64,000 nucleotides of DNA from Tepidicella baoligensis (GCF_013432195.1 NZ_JACCDB010000003.1:62001-126000); one strand, 5' to 3'. Positions 54,050 through 63,782 are shown, counted from the first letter of the stretch. A program made the numbers and translations. The notes: a model not told the origin generated them from the sequence alone.

Positions 54050-55086
54050 GACGGCCGGGTAGGGGGTGGGGCGGAGGTAGCGGCGGACGTAGAGGCAAAC
54101 GTAGAAGGTGGCGTGGTCGCCGTGACCGATTGGCGTACGGCCGCGTGCACGCCAAAGACGATGCCGACGGTCACCAGGGCCAGTCCAGCCAGCAGGTTGG
54201 CGTGCATGGGTTCTCCCAGAAACACCACGGCCCCCAGCGCCGACAGGCCAGGAACCAGCGAGGTGATCATGGTGGAGCGCACCGGGCCGAAGTGGCGCAC
54301 CATCTGCGTGAAGGTGATGCCCGAAATGACGACGGAACCGATGCCCTGGAAGCCCGCCTGGAACAACAGCTCGCGCCAGGGCGCATGCGCCAGGTGGCTC
54401 TGGATCCAGCCCAGAGCGGCCAGCAGACCATACACCGGCACGTAGGTGAGGAAGGCGAACACCGAGATTGCCACCGTGGCTTCCACCGCGGGCAGGCCGT
54501 GCTTGCGCGCAATGATGGTGTAGTTGGCCCAGGTGAAGGCGGTCAGCAGGAACAGCAGGTCACCCTTCCACACGTCGCCACCGTCGAAGGCGCTGAGCAG
54601 ACTGGCGCCGCCGACCAGCAGGTCGCCCGCAACGATCAAGGCCAGTCCCACAGCCCTGGTGGGCGTGATGTGTTCGCGCAGCACCCAGGCCGCCAGCAGC
54701 GTGGTCCACAGGGGTAGGCTGCCCGGCATGAGCACCGAGGCGTGGGAGGCGGGCGCAAAGTAAAAGCCGCTGTAGGCCACGCAGGCATAGACCACGCCAC
54801 CGACCATGCCCACCCCGGCCGTGAGCCGGAAACCCAGCGGTGACAAACCCAGCCAACTGCCGGCGTGGGGTGCGCGCAGGCGCTGCTGCCGCACCATCCA
54901 CCAGCCGACGGGCAGCAACACCGCACCCGCCCCGACGAAGCGCATGAAAGCGATGTCGAAGGAGGTGAGGGTCTGGTGAGCGGTGGCCCGGGCCACCACG
55001 ATGAAGGAGGTCCAGATGAGCACCGTGACCACGGCGGCCATCCAGCCCACCGCCCGGGGGCTTAGGCGCTGAAATCCGAAAAACAT
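54046..55086 (-). CDS. EamA-family (DMT) transporter
   Basis: A 346-residue membrane protein with about ten hydrophobic segments in two EamA repeats (first around LIWTSFIVVARATAHQTLTS, second around TAFTWANYTIIARK and PGLSALGAVVFLGEPMHANL). Members export metabolites or drugs; substrate unknown. The tail is Thr/Ser/Pro-rich. The ATG at 55086 begins the first helix (MFFGFQRLSPRAVGWMAAVV); the longer upstream frame is shadow of dacB. First gene of the tsaB-rimI-UDG operon, divergent from dacB with 33 bases between. Confidence 0.88.
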   Translation of the reverse strand: MFFGFQRLSPRAVGWMAAVVTVLIWTSFIVVARATAHQTLTSFDIAFMRFVGAGAVLLPVGWWMVRQQRLRAPHAGSWLGLSPLGFRLTAGVGMVGGVVYACVAYSGFYFAPASHASVLMPGSLPLWTTLLAAWVLREHITPTRAVGLALIVAGDLLVGGASLLSAFDGGDVWKGDLLFLLTAFTWANYTIIARKHGLPAVEATVAISVFAFLTYVPVYGLLAALGWIQSHLAHAPWRELLFQAGFQGIGSVVISGITFTQMVRHFGPVRSTMITSLVPGLSALGAVVFLGEPMHANLLAGLALVTVGIVFGVHAAVRQSVTATTPPSTFASTSAATSAPPPTRPS

Positions 55087-55119
55087 GCCGCGATTATCGG
55101 GTGCCGGGATAATCACCGC

Positions 55120-56547
55120 ATGCCTTCCTCGTTTGCTTGCTTTGTGCGTTGGAAATGGGTTGCGGTCATCGGTTTCTGGCTGGGTGGCTGGCTGAGTCCG
55201 TCCTGGGCGTCTGGCCTGCCTCCCGAGGTGCTGGCTGCCTTGCAGCGGGCGCCATTGCCGGCAGAGAGTGTGGCGGTGGTGGTGGCACCTGCCGTGCCCG
55301 GGTCGGCACCCTGGATACATCACCGTGCCGATGAAGCGGTGAACCCGGCGTCGGTCATGAAGCTGGTGACCACCTTCGCGGCGCTCGATCTGCTGGGGCC
55401 GGCCCATGTCTGGCGCACCACGGTGCATACCGATGCCCCGGTGCGTGATGGCGTGCTCCAGGGGCACCTTTACCTCAAGGGTGGCGGTGACCCGAAACTG
55501 GTGTCGGAAAAGCTCTGGCTGCTGATGAGGCGGGTGCAGGCCCTGGGGATTGCACGCGTGGCGGGCGACATCGTGATCGACCGCAGCACCTTTGACGTGC
55601 CGGCCGTGGACCCTGGGGCTTTCGACGGTGAGCCGCTGCGGCCCTACAACGCCACGCCCGACGCCTTGCTGGTGAACTTCAAGGCGCAGGTCTTCCAGTT
55701 CGTGCCCGACCCCGTGGCCGGCGTGGCGCGCGTGGGCATGGAGCCCCCGTTGGCCGGTGTTCAGGTGCCCGCGTCAGTGCCGCTGACCGGCGGGCCTTGC
55801 AACGACTGGCGCGCCGGTCTGCGCGCGGATTTCAGCGACGCCACGCGCCCGCGTTTCGCCGGCGCCTATCCCGCCTCGTGCGGGGAGCGCATCTGGCCGC
55901 TGGCCCATCCGGAACCCGATCGGATGACCGCGCGGGCGGTGCAGGGCATGTGGGCAGCCGTGGGTGGCCGGCTCGATGGCCAGGTGCGCACCGGTGTGAC
56001 ACCCCCCGAGGCGGTGGAGCGTCTGGCGCTGGAGTCGCCGCCGCTGACGGAGGTGGTGCGGGACGTGAACAAATTCAGCAACAACGTGATGGCCCAACAC
56101 CTGCTGCTGGCGCTGGCCCAAGGCCCCGATCGCCCGGCCACCTTCGAGGCGGCGCGTGATCGGATCGCCCAGTGGTGGGTCCAGCGGCTGGGACCCACGG
56201 TACCTGCACCCCGGATCGACAACGGTGCCGGTCTCAGCCGGGACGCCCGGATCACCGCGGCGGCACTGGCTCGATTGCTGCAGGTGGCCTACGTCTCACC
56301 CATGATGCCGGAGCTGATGTCGTCCCTGCCCGCCAGCGGGCTCGATGGCACGCTGCGGCGCAGCGCCATGGGCGAGGGGCTGGCCCATCTGAAAACCGGC
56401 AGTCTGCGCGACGTGCAGGCCCTGGCCGGTTACGTGCACCGCCCGGACGGTCAGCGGCTGGTGCTGGTGGCCATTGTCAACCACCCCAACGCCCGTGCCG
56501 CACGTCCCGCCCTCGACGCTCTGGTGCAGTGGGCCGCTCAGCGCTGA
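55120..56547 (+). CDS. dacB: D-alanyl-D-alanine carboxypeptidase/endopeptidase (PBP4 family, S13)
   Basis: A 475-residue periplasmic penicillin-binding protein trimming and cutting peptidoglycan cross-links. Signal peptide runs to about ASG (30-32). Active-site motifs: SVMK with catalytic S78, SNN in VNKFSNNVMAQHLL, and KTG in AHLKTGSLRDVQALAG. The domain between the first two motifs is the PBP4 insertion. It stands alone, and its stop is 13 bases from the convergent GGDEF-like gene. Confidence 0.93.
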   Translation: MPSSFACFVRWKWVAVIGFWLGGWLSPSWASGLPPEVLAALQRAPLPAESVAVVVAPAVPGSAPWIHHRADEAVNPASVMKLVTTFAALDLLGPAHVWRTTVHTDAPVRDGVLQGHLYLKGGGDPKLVSEKLWLLMRRVQALGIARVAGDIVIDRSTFDVPAVDPGAFDGEPLRPYNATPDALLVNFKAQVFQFVPDPVAGVARVGMEPPLAGVQVPASVPLTGGPCNDWRAGLRADFSDATRPRFAGAYPASCGERIWPLAHPEPDRMTARAVQGMWAAVGGRLDGQVRTGVTPPEAVERLALESPPLTEVVRDVNKFSNNVMAQHLLLALAQGPDRPATFEAARDRIAQWWVQRLGPTVPAPRIDNGAGLSRDARITAAALARLLQVAYVSPMMPELMSSLPASGLDGTLRRSAMGEGLAHLKTGSLRDVQALAGYVHRPDGQRLVLVAIVNHPNARAARPALDALVQWAAQR

Positions 56548-56560
56548 ACCCACTCCAGGC

Positions 56561-57100
56561 TCACGCCTGTGGGGCGGGTTCTATGGCCAGGCGGTTGGGT
56601 CCTTCGGCCACGGTGGCCTCCAGGGCGCGCTGTGCGCCCACCACCATGTCGGCCGCCAGCCCGTGCAAGGCTTGCGTGGCAGATGGCGTGCGTCCATGTA
56701 TGCCGATGCTGACGGTCACCCCCGGCGATGCGCAGGTTTGGGCCAAGGTGCGCAGGTCTTCGGCCAGCACGAGCGCGCTGGCCACATCGGCATCGGGCAG
56801 TACCGCCACGAACTGGCCACGGGCCCAGTGTGCCAGCACGTCATGGACGCGCATCCGGCCCACCAGCTGACGAGCCAGCGTCCGTTCCATCGTGTCTGCT
56901 CGCTCCGGTGCCTGCGCGCGGTGATGCTCGTGTCCGTCGATTTCAATGAACAGCACAGTGACCGGATGTTGCAGCCGGGCGGCCATTGACAGCGTGCGGC
57001 CGAGCGCCTCCAACACCGCCGCGCGGCTCAGCAGTCCCGAGGCCGGGTCGTAGAGCGGTACGCCGTCCGCCAGGGCGGGTGCAGGGGGCGTGGCGTTCAT
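56561..57100 (-). CDS. Degenerate GGDEF-domain protein
   Basis: A 179-residue protein whose fold follows a GGDEF domain: DPASGLLSRAAVLEAL (from D-x-LTGLxNR), VTVLFIEIDGHEHHRAQ (normally ...DxDxFKxxND), then HWARGQFVAVLPDAD where GGDEF should be (here ARGQF), and VTVSIGIHG. The catalytic glycine/glutamate and metal aspartates are lost, so diguanylate cyclase activity is not expected. It may bind c-di-GMP or be a decaying paralogue. It follows the gentisate pathway genes after 18 bases on the same strand. Confidence 0.75.
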   Translation of the reverse strand: MNATPPAPALADGVPLYDPASGLLSRAAVLEALGRTLSMAARLQHPVTVLFIEIDGHEHHRAQAPERADTMERTLARQLVGRMRVHDVLAHWARGQFVAVLPDADVASALVLAEDLRTLAQTCASPGVTVSIGIHGRTPSATQALHGLAADMVVGAQRALEATVAEGPNRLAIEPAPQA

Positions 57101-57118
57101 GTTTCCATTGTCACCGGC

Positions 57119-57820
57119 TCACTCGGCGGGGCCGATGTGCAAACTGACCTCGGCAATGCCTTCGACACGTCCGGTGAGTCTGTCACCAGCGACCACCGGG
57201 CCCACCCCTTCGGGGGTGCCGGTGTAGATCAGGTCGCCCGGCTGGAGGTGGTAATAGGTGGACAGGTCGGCGATGATTTCGCGGATGTTCCAGATCAGCT
57301 TGTCCACGTTGGAGGACTGCTTGGTCACGCCATTGACTTCCAGAGTGATCGCTCCCTGGCTCATCACCACGCCTTCCATGGGCACGATGTCCGTGCACAC
57401 GGCGCCGTTCTCGATGTCCTTGCCGGTGTCCCAGGGGCGGCCCTTGTCGCGTGCCACCAGTTGCAGGTCGCGTCGGGTCATGTCCAGGCCAGCCGCGTAA
57501 CCGTAGATCAGCTCATGGGCCTGGTCTTCGCGCACGCGGAAACCGGGCTTGCCGATCGCCAGCACCAGTTCCATTTCGTAATGGTAGTTCTGGGTGCGCG
57601 GCGGGTACGGGATGGTGGCCCCGCTTTCCACCAGTGAGCTGGGCGATTTGGTGAAGTAGAAGGGGTTTTCGGTGCTTTTATCGACGGGACGCCCCATTTC
57701 GACGGCGTGCGCGTGGTAGTTGCGTCCCACGAAGAACAGGCGGTTGATGGGGAAGCGTTGCGCTGTGCCGCGAATGGGCAGGGATCGAACGGGGGGCGGG
57801 GGGAACAGGTAGTGGTTCAT
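57119..57820 (-). CDS. nagK: Fumarylpyruvate hydrolase (FAH family)
   Basis: A 233-residue member of the fumarylacetoacetate hydrolase family that cleaves fumarylpyruvate to fumarate and pyruvate in gentisate degradation. Visible are FFVGRNYHAHAVEMG, YHYEMELVLAIGKPG with the metal-binding glutamates, GYAAGLDMTRRDLQ, KDIENGAVCTDI and YTGTPEGVGPVVAGD. It starts 4 bases after the dioxygenase stop. A maleylpyruvate hydrolase is less likely. No glutathione-dependent maleylpyruvate isomerase is next to it. Confidence 0.9.
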   Translation of the reverse strand: MNHYLFPPPPVRSLPIRGTAQRFPINRLFFVGRNYHAHAVEMGRPVDKSTENPFYFTKSPSSLVESGATIPYPPRTQNYHYEMELVLAIGKPGFRVREDQAHELIYGYAAGLDMTRRDLQLVARDKGRPWDTGKDIENGAVCTDIVPMEGVVMSQGAITLEVNGVTKQSSNVDKLIWNIREIIADLSTYYHLQPGDLIYTGTPEGVGPVVAGDRLTGRVEGIAEVSLHIGPAE

Positions 57821-57824
57821 GGCG

Positions 57825-58889
57825 TCAGGGGTTGGACACATGGATGGACGGGCGAACTTCATAGACCCCGAGCTTGCGGTGCAGCGGAGACTCGTCGGCC
57901 ATGAAGAGGAAGGCGGGTTGATCGGCGCTCAGGTTGCGGAGCGTGACGGCGGTGTAACCCGGGGCGCAGCAGGTGTCGGCCTCCATCAGGGTGAAGGTCT
58001 GGCCGGCTCCGTCCACCGTGACTTCGGCGCGGCCTTCGATCTGGTGGAACACCTGGGCCGGCGAGCGTGCGGGCAGGCGCAGCGTCTGTCCGGGTTTGAG
58101 CATCAGCGCGTAGAAGCCCAGGATGTTCTCCGCGTCGTCACCCGTTTCGGGGTTGACGTAGGTGACCTGCACGCACTCCTGCTCAGGCTGGTCGGCCGCC
58201 AGCGACAACAGCGCGGCGCGGGTATCGGCCCAGGGGTAGCGCAGCATGGGGTAGCGCTTGTCGCTGCGCTGGAACACGGGGGTGGGGACGACGCCGGCGC
58301 GCGTCCAGGCGCGGTCGCCGCGGCCGGGCTTGACCTGCTGGCGCTCGCCGTTGACGTGGTAGCTCACTTCCAGGTAATAGGCCAGTGGCAGGTCCAGCAC
58401 GTCCAGCCAGATCACGGGTTCGTTGCCGTCGTGCCCGTGCTCGTGCCACAGGCCGGTGGGGGTGAGGATGAGATCGCCTCGGCTCATGGGGCACTTCTCG
58501 CCGTCCACGGTGGTGTAGGCGCCCTCGCCTTCGACGATCATGCGCACGGCGTTGGGGGTGTGGCGGTGGCTGGGCGCCCACTCGCCAGGCAGCAGCAATT
58601 GCATGCCCAGGTACATCGCGGCGCTGGCCTGCATCTTCTCCAGACCGTGGCCGGGGTTGGCGAGCACCAGCACGCGGCGCTCGGCCTTTTCGATCGGGGT
58701 CAACTCACCGGCCTTCAGCAGCAAGGGCTTGAGGCTGGCGTAGGGCCAGTGGGTGGCGCGCGTCTGGCGCGTGGGCACGTTCGGGGGCAGTACGCTGCGC
58801 AGGCTGGGCCACAGGGGCACCAGGTTCAGCGCCTCGAGTGCGTCGCGGTAGTCCTGCGGCAGGTCTTCCAGTCGGCCAAGTTCTCGCAT
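57825..58889 (-). CDS. gtdA: Gentisate 1,2-dioxygenase
   Basis: A 354-residue bicupin Fe(II) dioxygenase opening the gentisate ring to maleylpyruvate. The N-terminal cupin holds the metal histidines in PSHRHTPNAVRMIVEGEGAY and TPTGLWHEHGHDG. The second cupin is PAQVFHQIEGRAEVTVDGAG. The MLRYPWADTR segment is characteristic of the family. Starts 16 bases after the hydroxylase. Confidence 0.94.
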   Translation of the reverse strand: MRELGRLEDLPQDYRDALEALNLVPLWPSLRSVLPPNVPTRQTRATHWPYASLKPLLLKAGELTPIEKAERRVLVLANPGHGLEKMQASAAMYLGMQLLLPGEWAPSHRHTPNAVRMIVEGEGAYTTVDGEKCPMSRGDLILTPTGLWHEHGHDGNEPVIWLDVLDLPLAYYLEVSYHVNGERQQVKPGRGDRAWTRAGVVPTPVFQRSDKRYPMLRYPWADTRAALLSLAADQPEQECVQVTYVNPETGDDAENILGFYALMLKPGQTLRLPARSPAQVFHQIEGRAEVTVDGAGQTFTLMEADTCCAPGYTAVTLRNLSADQPAFLFMADESPLHRKLGVYEVRPSIHVSNP

Positions 58890-58905
58890 GTTCGTCTCCG
58901 TCGTT

Positions 58906-60114
58906 TCAGCCCTGTTGCAGGCAGTTGCTCACATTCCAGCCATACAGCCATTCCAACGCATCATAAAAGCGTTCCTGCGGACGGTTTTTCCACATCTGGT
59001 TGCGGATCAGGCGCTCCACCCCGGTGGCGTGGTAAATGCGGCCCATTTCGCGGCTGCTCAGCACGATGCGCCCGGTGCGCGGGACGCGGTTCTTCTGGTA
59101 CAGGGCCAGCGCGGCGGCCCAGTCCTTCCCGGTCACGCGCAGGGCTTCGCCCAGGGTCACGGCGTCTTCCATGGCCATGCAGGCGCCCTGCGCCATGTAC
59201 TGCGTGGTGGGGTGCGCGGCATCGCCCAGAATGGTCACGCGGCCGAACACCCAGTTTTCGATCGGATCCTTGTCCGCCGTGGCCCAGCGCTTCCAGCTCT
59301 TGGGCAACTCGATGAGCTGACGGGCCTTGGGGCTGATGCCCTGGAAATAGCTTTCCACCTCTTCCTTGGAGCCTTCGGTCACGCCCCACTGCTCCTGCTG
59401 GCGGCTGTGGAAGGTCACGACCACGTTGTACTGCTCGCCGCCGCGCAGCGGGTAGTGCACCAGGTGGCACTTGGGGCCGGCCCACAGGCTGGCGGCGTTC
59501 CACTTCAGCTCGTCGGGAAAGTCGGCCTTGTCCACCACGGCCCGGTAGACCACATGGCCGGTCACGCGGTGCGGGTCGTTCACGTACTGCTGCCGCACCA
59601 CGGATTTCACGCCATCGGCGCCGATCAAGGCCTGGCCGACCCAGCGCTTGCCGTTCTGGTCGATGGCCGTGACCGTTCCGGCGGCCTCGTCCTGCTCGAT
59701 GGTTTCGATGTGCGTGTCGGTGAAAAACGCCACCTGCCCGCTGGCCTGTGCGCCTTCCAGCAGCGACAGATGCACGTCGGCCCGGTGGATCACGGCGTAG
59801 GGGTTGCCGAAGCGTTGACGAAAGGCTTCACCGGTCTCGATCTTGCCCACCAGGGATTCATCGACGGCGTCGTGCATGACCATGTAGTCGGTGTAGACCG
59901 CACGGGCACGCGCCTGTGGCCCCACGCCCAGCGCGTCGAAGGCATGAAAGGCGTTGGGGCCGAGCTGGATACCGGCGCCGATCTCACCGATTGCCGGCGC
60001 CTGCTCAAACACCTGTACCTGGAAGCCCTGGTTCACCAGGGCGAGGGCGGCGGCCAGCCCGCCGATGCCGCCGCCGGCGATCAGCACGGGGAGTTCACTG
60101 CTCGATGGGCTCAT
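58906..60114 (-). CDS. 3-hydroxybenzoate 6-hydroxylase (FAD monooxygenase)
   Basis: A 402-residue single-component flavoprotein hydroxylating 3-hydroxybenzoate para to the hydroxyl, giving gentisate with NAD(P)H and oxygen. FAD motifs: VLIAGGGIGGLAAALAL (GxGxxG, residues 10-26), ALIGADGVKSVVR (DG motif) and GRVTILGDAAHPTTQYMAQG (GD motif). It resembles 3-hydroxybenzoate 6-hydroxylases more than salicylate 1-hydroxylase, and the gentisate genes behind it agree. First gene of the cluster; an AGGAG site precedes the ATG. Confidence 0.9.
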   Translation of the reverse strand: MSPSSSELPVLIAGGGIGGLAAALALVNQGFQVQVFEQAPAIGEIGAGIQLGPNAFHAFDALGVGPQARARAVYTDYMVMHDAVDESLVGKIETGEAFRQRFGNPYAVIHRADVHLSLLEGAQASGQVAFFTDTHIETIEQDEAAGTVTAIDQNGKRWVGQALIGADGVKSVVRQQYVNDPHRVTGHVVYRAVVDKADFPDELKWNAASLWAGPKCHLVHYPLRGGEQYNVVVTFHSRQQEQWGVTEGSKEEVESYFQGISPKARQLIELPKSWKRWATADKDPIENWVFGRVTILGDAAHPTTQYMAQGACMAMEDAVTLGEALRVTGKDWAAALALYQKNRVPRTGRIVLSSREMGRIYHATGVERLIRNQMWKNRPQERFYDALEWLYGWNVSNCLQQG

Positions 60115-60145
60115 GCGTCGTCTCCTGAGAATCTGTCAAAATATC

Positions 60146-60168
60146 AGTACACTGACGATTAGTGTAGT
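60146..60168. promoter_or_regulatory. Probable MarR-family operator between the hydroxylase and regulator genes
   Basis: TACACT (60148-60153), spacer gacgatt, AGTGTA (60161-60166) is a perfect 6-bp dyad, extendable with one mismatch to AGTACACT/AGTGTAGT. On the minus strand it lies between TTACTA and TGATAT (18-base spacing), candidate -35/-10 elements of the hydroxylase promoter. A repressor there would block transcription of the catabolic genes. Binding by the adjacent MarR protein is inferred. Confidence 0.55.
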
Positions 60169-60251
60169 AACTATTTGGGGCTTGTGCAAGTGTTTTTGGG
60201 TCTTGATTCGAGGTGCAGGCTCTTGCCTGGCATGCCCTAGACTGATGCCTC

Positions 60252-60731
60252 ATGAGCGAGTCCTTGCCTTCTGCCATGCCCGGTTTGAACCACCTGCCTG
60301 GTCATGCGATCCGGCGTCTGCACCAGATTTCTGTGGGCATCTTCCACCAGGAGGTGGAAAAACTCAACCTCACGCCGCTACAGTACGGCGCGCTGGTGAC
60401 CGTGCGCGACCAGCCGGGCGTGGACCAGCGCACCCTGGCGCGTCTGATCGCCCTCGACACCTCGACCACCGCCGGCGTGGTGGACCGGCTCGAAGCACGG
60501 GGCTTGCTGGAACGCCAGCTGTCGCCACAAGACCGGCGCGTGCGACGGCTGTTCATCACGAGCCGTGGCATCGATCTGCTCGTGCAGGCCGAGCCGGCCG
60601 TTGCGCGTGCACAGGCGCTCATCCTGGCGCCATTGACCCCTGCACAACAGCGTACCTTCATGCGGCTGCTGCAGCGGCTGGTGGAGGAGAACAACGCGTT
60701 CAGTCGGGCGCCGAGTGAAGGGGCGGGGTGA
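60252..60731 (+). CDS. MarR-family transcriptional regulator of the gentisate cluster
   Basis: A 159-residue winged-helix regulator. LTPLQYGALVTVRDQPGVDQ, LARLIALDTSTTAGVVDRLE (recognition helix) and LERQLSPQDRRVRRLFITSRG (wing) are typical. MarR repressors commonly sense the aromatic substrate of the genes they face. It diverges from the 3-hydroxybenzoate hydroxylase over a 137-base gap with the dyad operator. ATG at 60252 is 60-90 bases past the operator. Confidence 0.9.
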   Translation: MSESLPSAMPGLNHLPGHAIRRLHQISVGIFHQEVEKLNLTPLQYGALVTVRDQPGVDQRTLARLIALDTSTTAGVVDRLEARGLLERQLSPQDRRVRRLFITSRGIDLLVQAEPAVARAQALILAPLTPAQQRTFMRLLQRLVEENNAFSRAPSEGAG

Positions 60732-60824
60732 GGGAGGTGGGGATTCGAGTGGTCCTCAGCCAGGACTGACCGCCGCATCTGCACGTCAGGCCCGTGCTGT
60801 CTTTATCGGTGCGAAAATCCGGGC

Positions 60825-62105
60825 ATGAACGCCCTGAACACCGTTGAATTGATGAACGCCCTGGGTCGGCAGGCCAGGGTCGCTTCGGCGCAGATGGCCA
60901 AGGCCGGTGCCGCCTCCAAGGCTGCCGCCCTGCGCGGGTTGGCTTCGCTGCTGCGCGCCAACGTCGCTCAGCTCCAGGTCGAGAACGCCAAGGACCTGGA
61001 GCGCGCCCGCGCCGCCGGCCTGGCCGAGCCTATGGTGGACCGGCTCAAGCTCACCCCCAAGGTGCTGGAAACCTGCGCCGAAGGCTGTGAACAGCTCGCT
61101 GCCATGCCCGACATCATCGGCGAGATCATGGGCATGAAGCAGCAACCCAGTGGTATCCGCGTGGGCCAGATGCGCGTGCCCATCGGCGTGTTCGGCATGA
61201 TCTACGAGAGCCGACCCAACGTCACCATCGAAGCCGCCTCCCTGTCCATCAAGAGCGGCAATGCCTGCATCCTGCGTGGCGGCTCCGAGGCCATCGACAG
61301 CAACCGCGCCCTGGCCGCGCTGGTGCAGCAGGCGCTGGTGCAGGCGGGCCTGCCGGCCGACGCGGTGCAGCTGGTGCCCACCACCGACCGCGAAGCCGTG
61401 GGCCAGCTGATCGCCATGCCGGCTTATGTGGACGTGATCATCCCGCGCGGCGGCAAGGGCCTGATCGAGCGCATCAGCCGCGACGCCAAGGTGCCCGTGA
61501 TCAAGCACCTGGACGGCAATTGCCACACCTACGTGGACGACCCCTGCGACATCGCCATGGCGGTGAAGGTGGCCGACAACGCCAAGACGCAGAAATACAG
61601 CCCCTGCAACGCGACCGAGAGCCTGCTCGTGGCCCGCGGGGTGGCGGCGGCATTTTTGCCGCAGATCGGGGCCATTTACGCGCAGAAGGGTGTGGAAATG
61701 CGCTGTTGCCCCGAAGCCAAGGCACTGTTGGCCAGCGTGCCCGGTGCCAACCTGAAGGACGCCACCGAGCAGGACTGGTCAGAAGAATACCTGGCACCGG
61801 TGATCAGTGTGAAGGTGGTGGCCGGGGTGGACGAGGCCATTGCCCACATCAACCGCTATTCCAGCCACCATACCGAGGCCATCCTCACCACCGACCACGT
61901 GCACGCACAGCGCTTCCTGCGCGAAGTGGATTCGGCGAGCGTGATGGTCAATGCCAGCACGCGCTTTGCGGACGGCTTCGAGTACGGCCTGGGCGCCGAA
62001 ATCGGCATCTCGACCGACAAGTTCCACGCCCGCGGGCCGGTGGGGGTGGAGGGGCTGACCTCGCTCAAGTACGTGGTGCTGGGTGAGGGCGAGGTGCGCG
62101 GCTGA
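60825..62105 (+). CDS. proA: Gamma-glutamyl phosphate reductase
   Basis: A 426-residue NADPH-dependent enzyme reducing glutamyl phosphate to the semialdehyde in proline synthesis. [14 protein letters not shown], the catalytic Cys261 in [13 protein letters not shown], and [37 protein letters not shown] are signatures. Normal length. proB is not in the window. Transcribed alone behind the marR gene with 93 bases between. The 62106-62204 gap after it holds nothing recognisable. Confidence 0.96.
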   Translation: MNALNTVELMNALGRQARVASAQMAKAGAASKAAALRGLASLLRANVAQLQVENAKDLERARAAGLAEPMVDRLKLTPKVLETCAEGCEQLAAMPDIIGEIMGMKQQPSGIRVGQMRVPIGVFGMIYESRPNVTIEAASLSIKSGNACILRGGSEAIDSNRALAALVQQALVQAGLPADAVQLVPTTDREAVGQLIAMPAYVDVIIPRGGKGLIERISRDAKVPVIKHLDGNCHTYVDDPCDIAMAVKVADNAKTQKYSPCNATESLLVARGVAAAFLPQIGAIYAQKGVEMRCCPEAKALLASVPGANLKDATEQDWSEEYLAPVISVKVVAGVDEAIAHINRYSSHHTEAILTTDHVHAQRFLREVDSASVMVNASTRFADGFEYGLGAEIGISTDKFHARGPVGVEGLTSLKYVVLGEGEVRG

Positions 62106-62204
62106 GCCGAGTCAAGCGGGCTTGCCCGCCTGGGTTCGTGCCCATTGCAGCCTCCACTGCGACCCCTGCGCCAGCCCCGTCGCCAGCCATCCAAGGCCGT
62201 GGCG

Positions 62205-62651
62205 TCATGGTGCGTCGGGTCCGAACACGGCATCGAGCCGTTGCAGGAAAGCGGCAGGCACCTGCGCCACCTTCTTGACCTCACGCTGCACGAACACGAT
62301 GCCCACCTTGCCCCGCGCCACGTCCCGCCCAGTGGCTTTTTCGCGCATCTGGAACGCCAGGTCGAAGCCGTACCGGTTGAAATCTGTCGGCTCCATGGAC
62401 ACGCACATCACCTCGCCATGAAAGCCCTCGGACTGGTACTGCGCGCCGATATCGCCCACCACGATGGGGTGGCCGGCCACATCGCCTTCGCTGTAGCCGA
62501 GCGCCTTGAAGAAGCGCACGCGTGCCTCGGACACCAGTGTCAGCAACTGGGCGTTGTCCAGGTGGCCGCCCTGGTTCACATGGCTGATATAGATCTGGAT
62601 GTCGGTGGTGAAGCGAAAACGCTCCGGCGGCGTGAAGTGCAGGCGAGGCAT
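62205..62651 (-). CDS. Hotdog-fold acyl-CoA thioesterase (4HBT type)
   Basis: A 148-residue thioesterase. [20 protein letters not shown], then [20 protein letters not shown] and [13 protein letters not shown] fit the 4-hydroxybenzoyl-CoA thioesterase/YbgC-like family; the D in GHLDN is the usual catalytic aspartate. An ATG at 62711 would give 20 more residues, but family sequence starts at MPRLHF (62651). Substrate unknown. Confidence 0.87.
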   Translation of the reverse strand: MPRLHFTPPERFRFTTDIQIYISHVNQGGHLDNAQLLTLVSEARVRFFKALGYSEGDVAGHPIVVGDIGAQYQSEGFHGEVMCVSMEPTDFNRYGFDLAFQMREKATGRDVARGKVGIVFVQREVKKVAQVPAAFLQRLDAVFGPDAP

Positions 62652-62725
62652 TTGGTGATGTTGCAAAACGATATCGAAACCGCCATTGTCCTGCAAGGGC
62701 ATGCCCGCCATATGAAAATCGGCTC

Positions 62726-63763
62726 ATGAACAAGACCCTGAACTCCATCGCCCTGTCCATGCTGGACCTGGTGGCCGTGCGCGAAGGCGGCACCGTGGCC
62801 GACGCCTTGCAGATCGCGTTTCGCACCGCACAGCACGCCGAGCGCCTGGGTTTCCAGCGCTACTGGCTGGCCGAGCACCACAACATGGCGGGGATTGCCA
62901 GTTCGGCCACCGCCGTGCTGGTGGGATACATCGCGGGCGGGACCCAACGCATCCGCGTCGGCTCGGGCGGGGTGATGCTGCCCAACCATGCGCCATTGGT
63001 GGTGGCCGAGGCCTTCGGGACCCTGGCCGAACTCTACCCCGGCCGCATCGACCTGGGGCTGGGCCGCGCGCCCGGCACCGACGGCCTGACCATGCGTGCC
63101 CTGCGCCGCGAGCGGGTGGAAACCGAAGACGACTTCCCGCGCGACGTGGCCGAACTGCAGCGACTGCTGGACGACCCGCAACCCGGCCAGCGGCTGATTG
63201 CCATGCCTGGTGCCGGGACCAAGGTGCCCATCTGGCTGTTGGGTTCCAGCCTGTTTTCGGCGCAGTTGGCGGCAGAACGCGGCCTGCCGTATGCCTTTGC
63301 CTCTCATTTCGCACCACGGTTGCTGCTGCAGGCCCTGGAGCTGTACCGCAGCCGCTTCCGCCCGTCGGCCACGCTCCAGCGGCCTTACGCGGCCATCGGG
63401 GTGCCGCTGATTGCCGCGCCCACCGACGACGAGGCCGAGTTCCTGGCCAGCAGCACCTACCAGCGCGTGCTGGGCATCCTGACCGGCGACCGGCGGCGCC
63501 TGCAACCCCCCATTCCCCATTTCTGGCAACAGGTGGATGACCGGGCCCGTGCCGCAATCGGCGACTTTCTGGCCGCTGCGGTCATCGGCGGGCCCGACAC
63601 CGTTCGGGATGGCCTGCAACGCCTGGCCGACCTGACCGAGGCCGACGAGTTCATTCTGGTCAGCGATGTGTACGACCCGGCACTGCGGCTGCGCTCGCTG
63701 GACATCGCCGCCAGCGCCATGCGCCCTTGCGCCGATCGGCCTGCGGCGGTCGTCAACGGTTGA
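62726..63763 (+). CDS. LLM-class flavin-dependent monooxygenase (luciferase-like)
   Basis: A 345-residue TIM-barrel flavin enzyme. [41 protein letters not shown] and [14 protein letters not shown] match the bacterial-luciferase-like family group with the AEHHN motif (YhbW-like). It likely uses FMNH2 from a separate reductase; substrate unknown. Divergent from the thioesterase, 74 bases between starts. Confidence 0.9.
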   Translation: MNKTLNSIALSMLDLVAVREGGTVADALQIAFRTAQHAERLGFQRYWLAEHHNMAGIASSATAVLVGYIAGGTQRIRVGSGGVMLPNHAPLVVAEAFGTLAELYPGRIDLGLGRAPGTDGLTMRALRRERVETEDDFPRDVAELQRLLDDPQPGQRLIAMPGAGTKVPIWLLGSSLFSAQLAAERGLPYAFASHFAPRLLLQALELYRSRFRPSATLQRPYAAIGVPLIAAPTDDEAEFLASSTYQRVLGILTGDRRRLQPPIPHFWQQVDDRARAAIGDFLAAAVIGGPDTVRDGLQRLADLTEADEFILVSDVYDPALRLRSLDIAASAMRPCADRPAAVVNG

Positions 63764-63782
63764 GGACGCCGGGAAACGGCGC

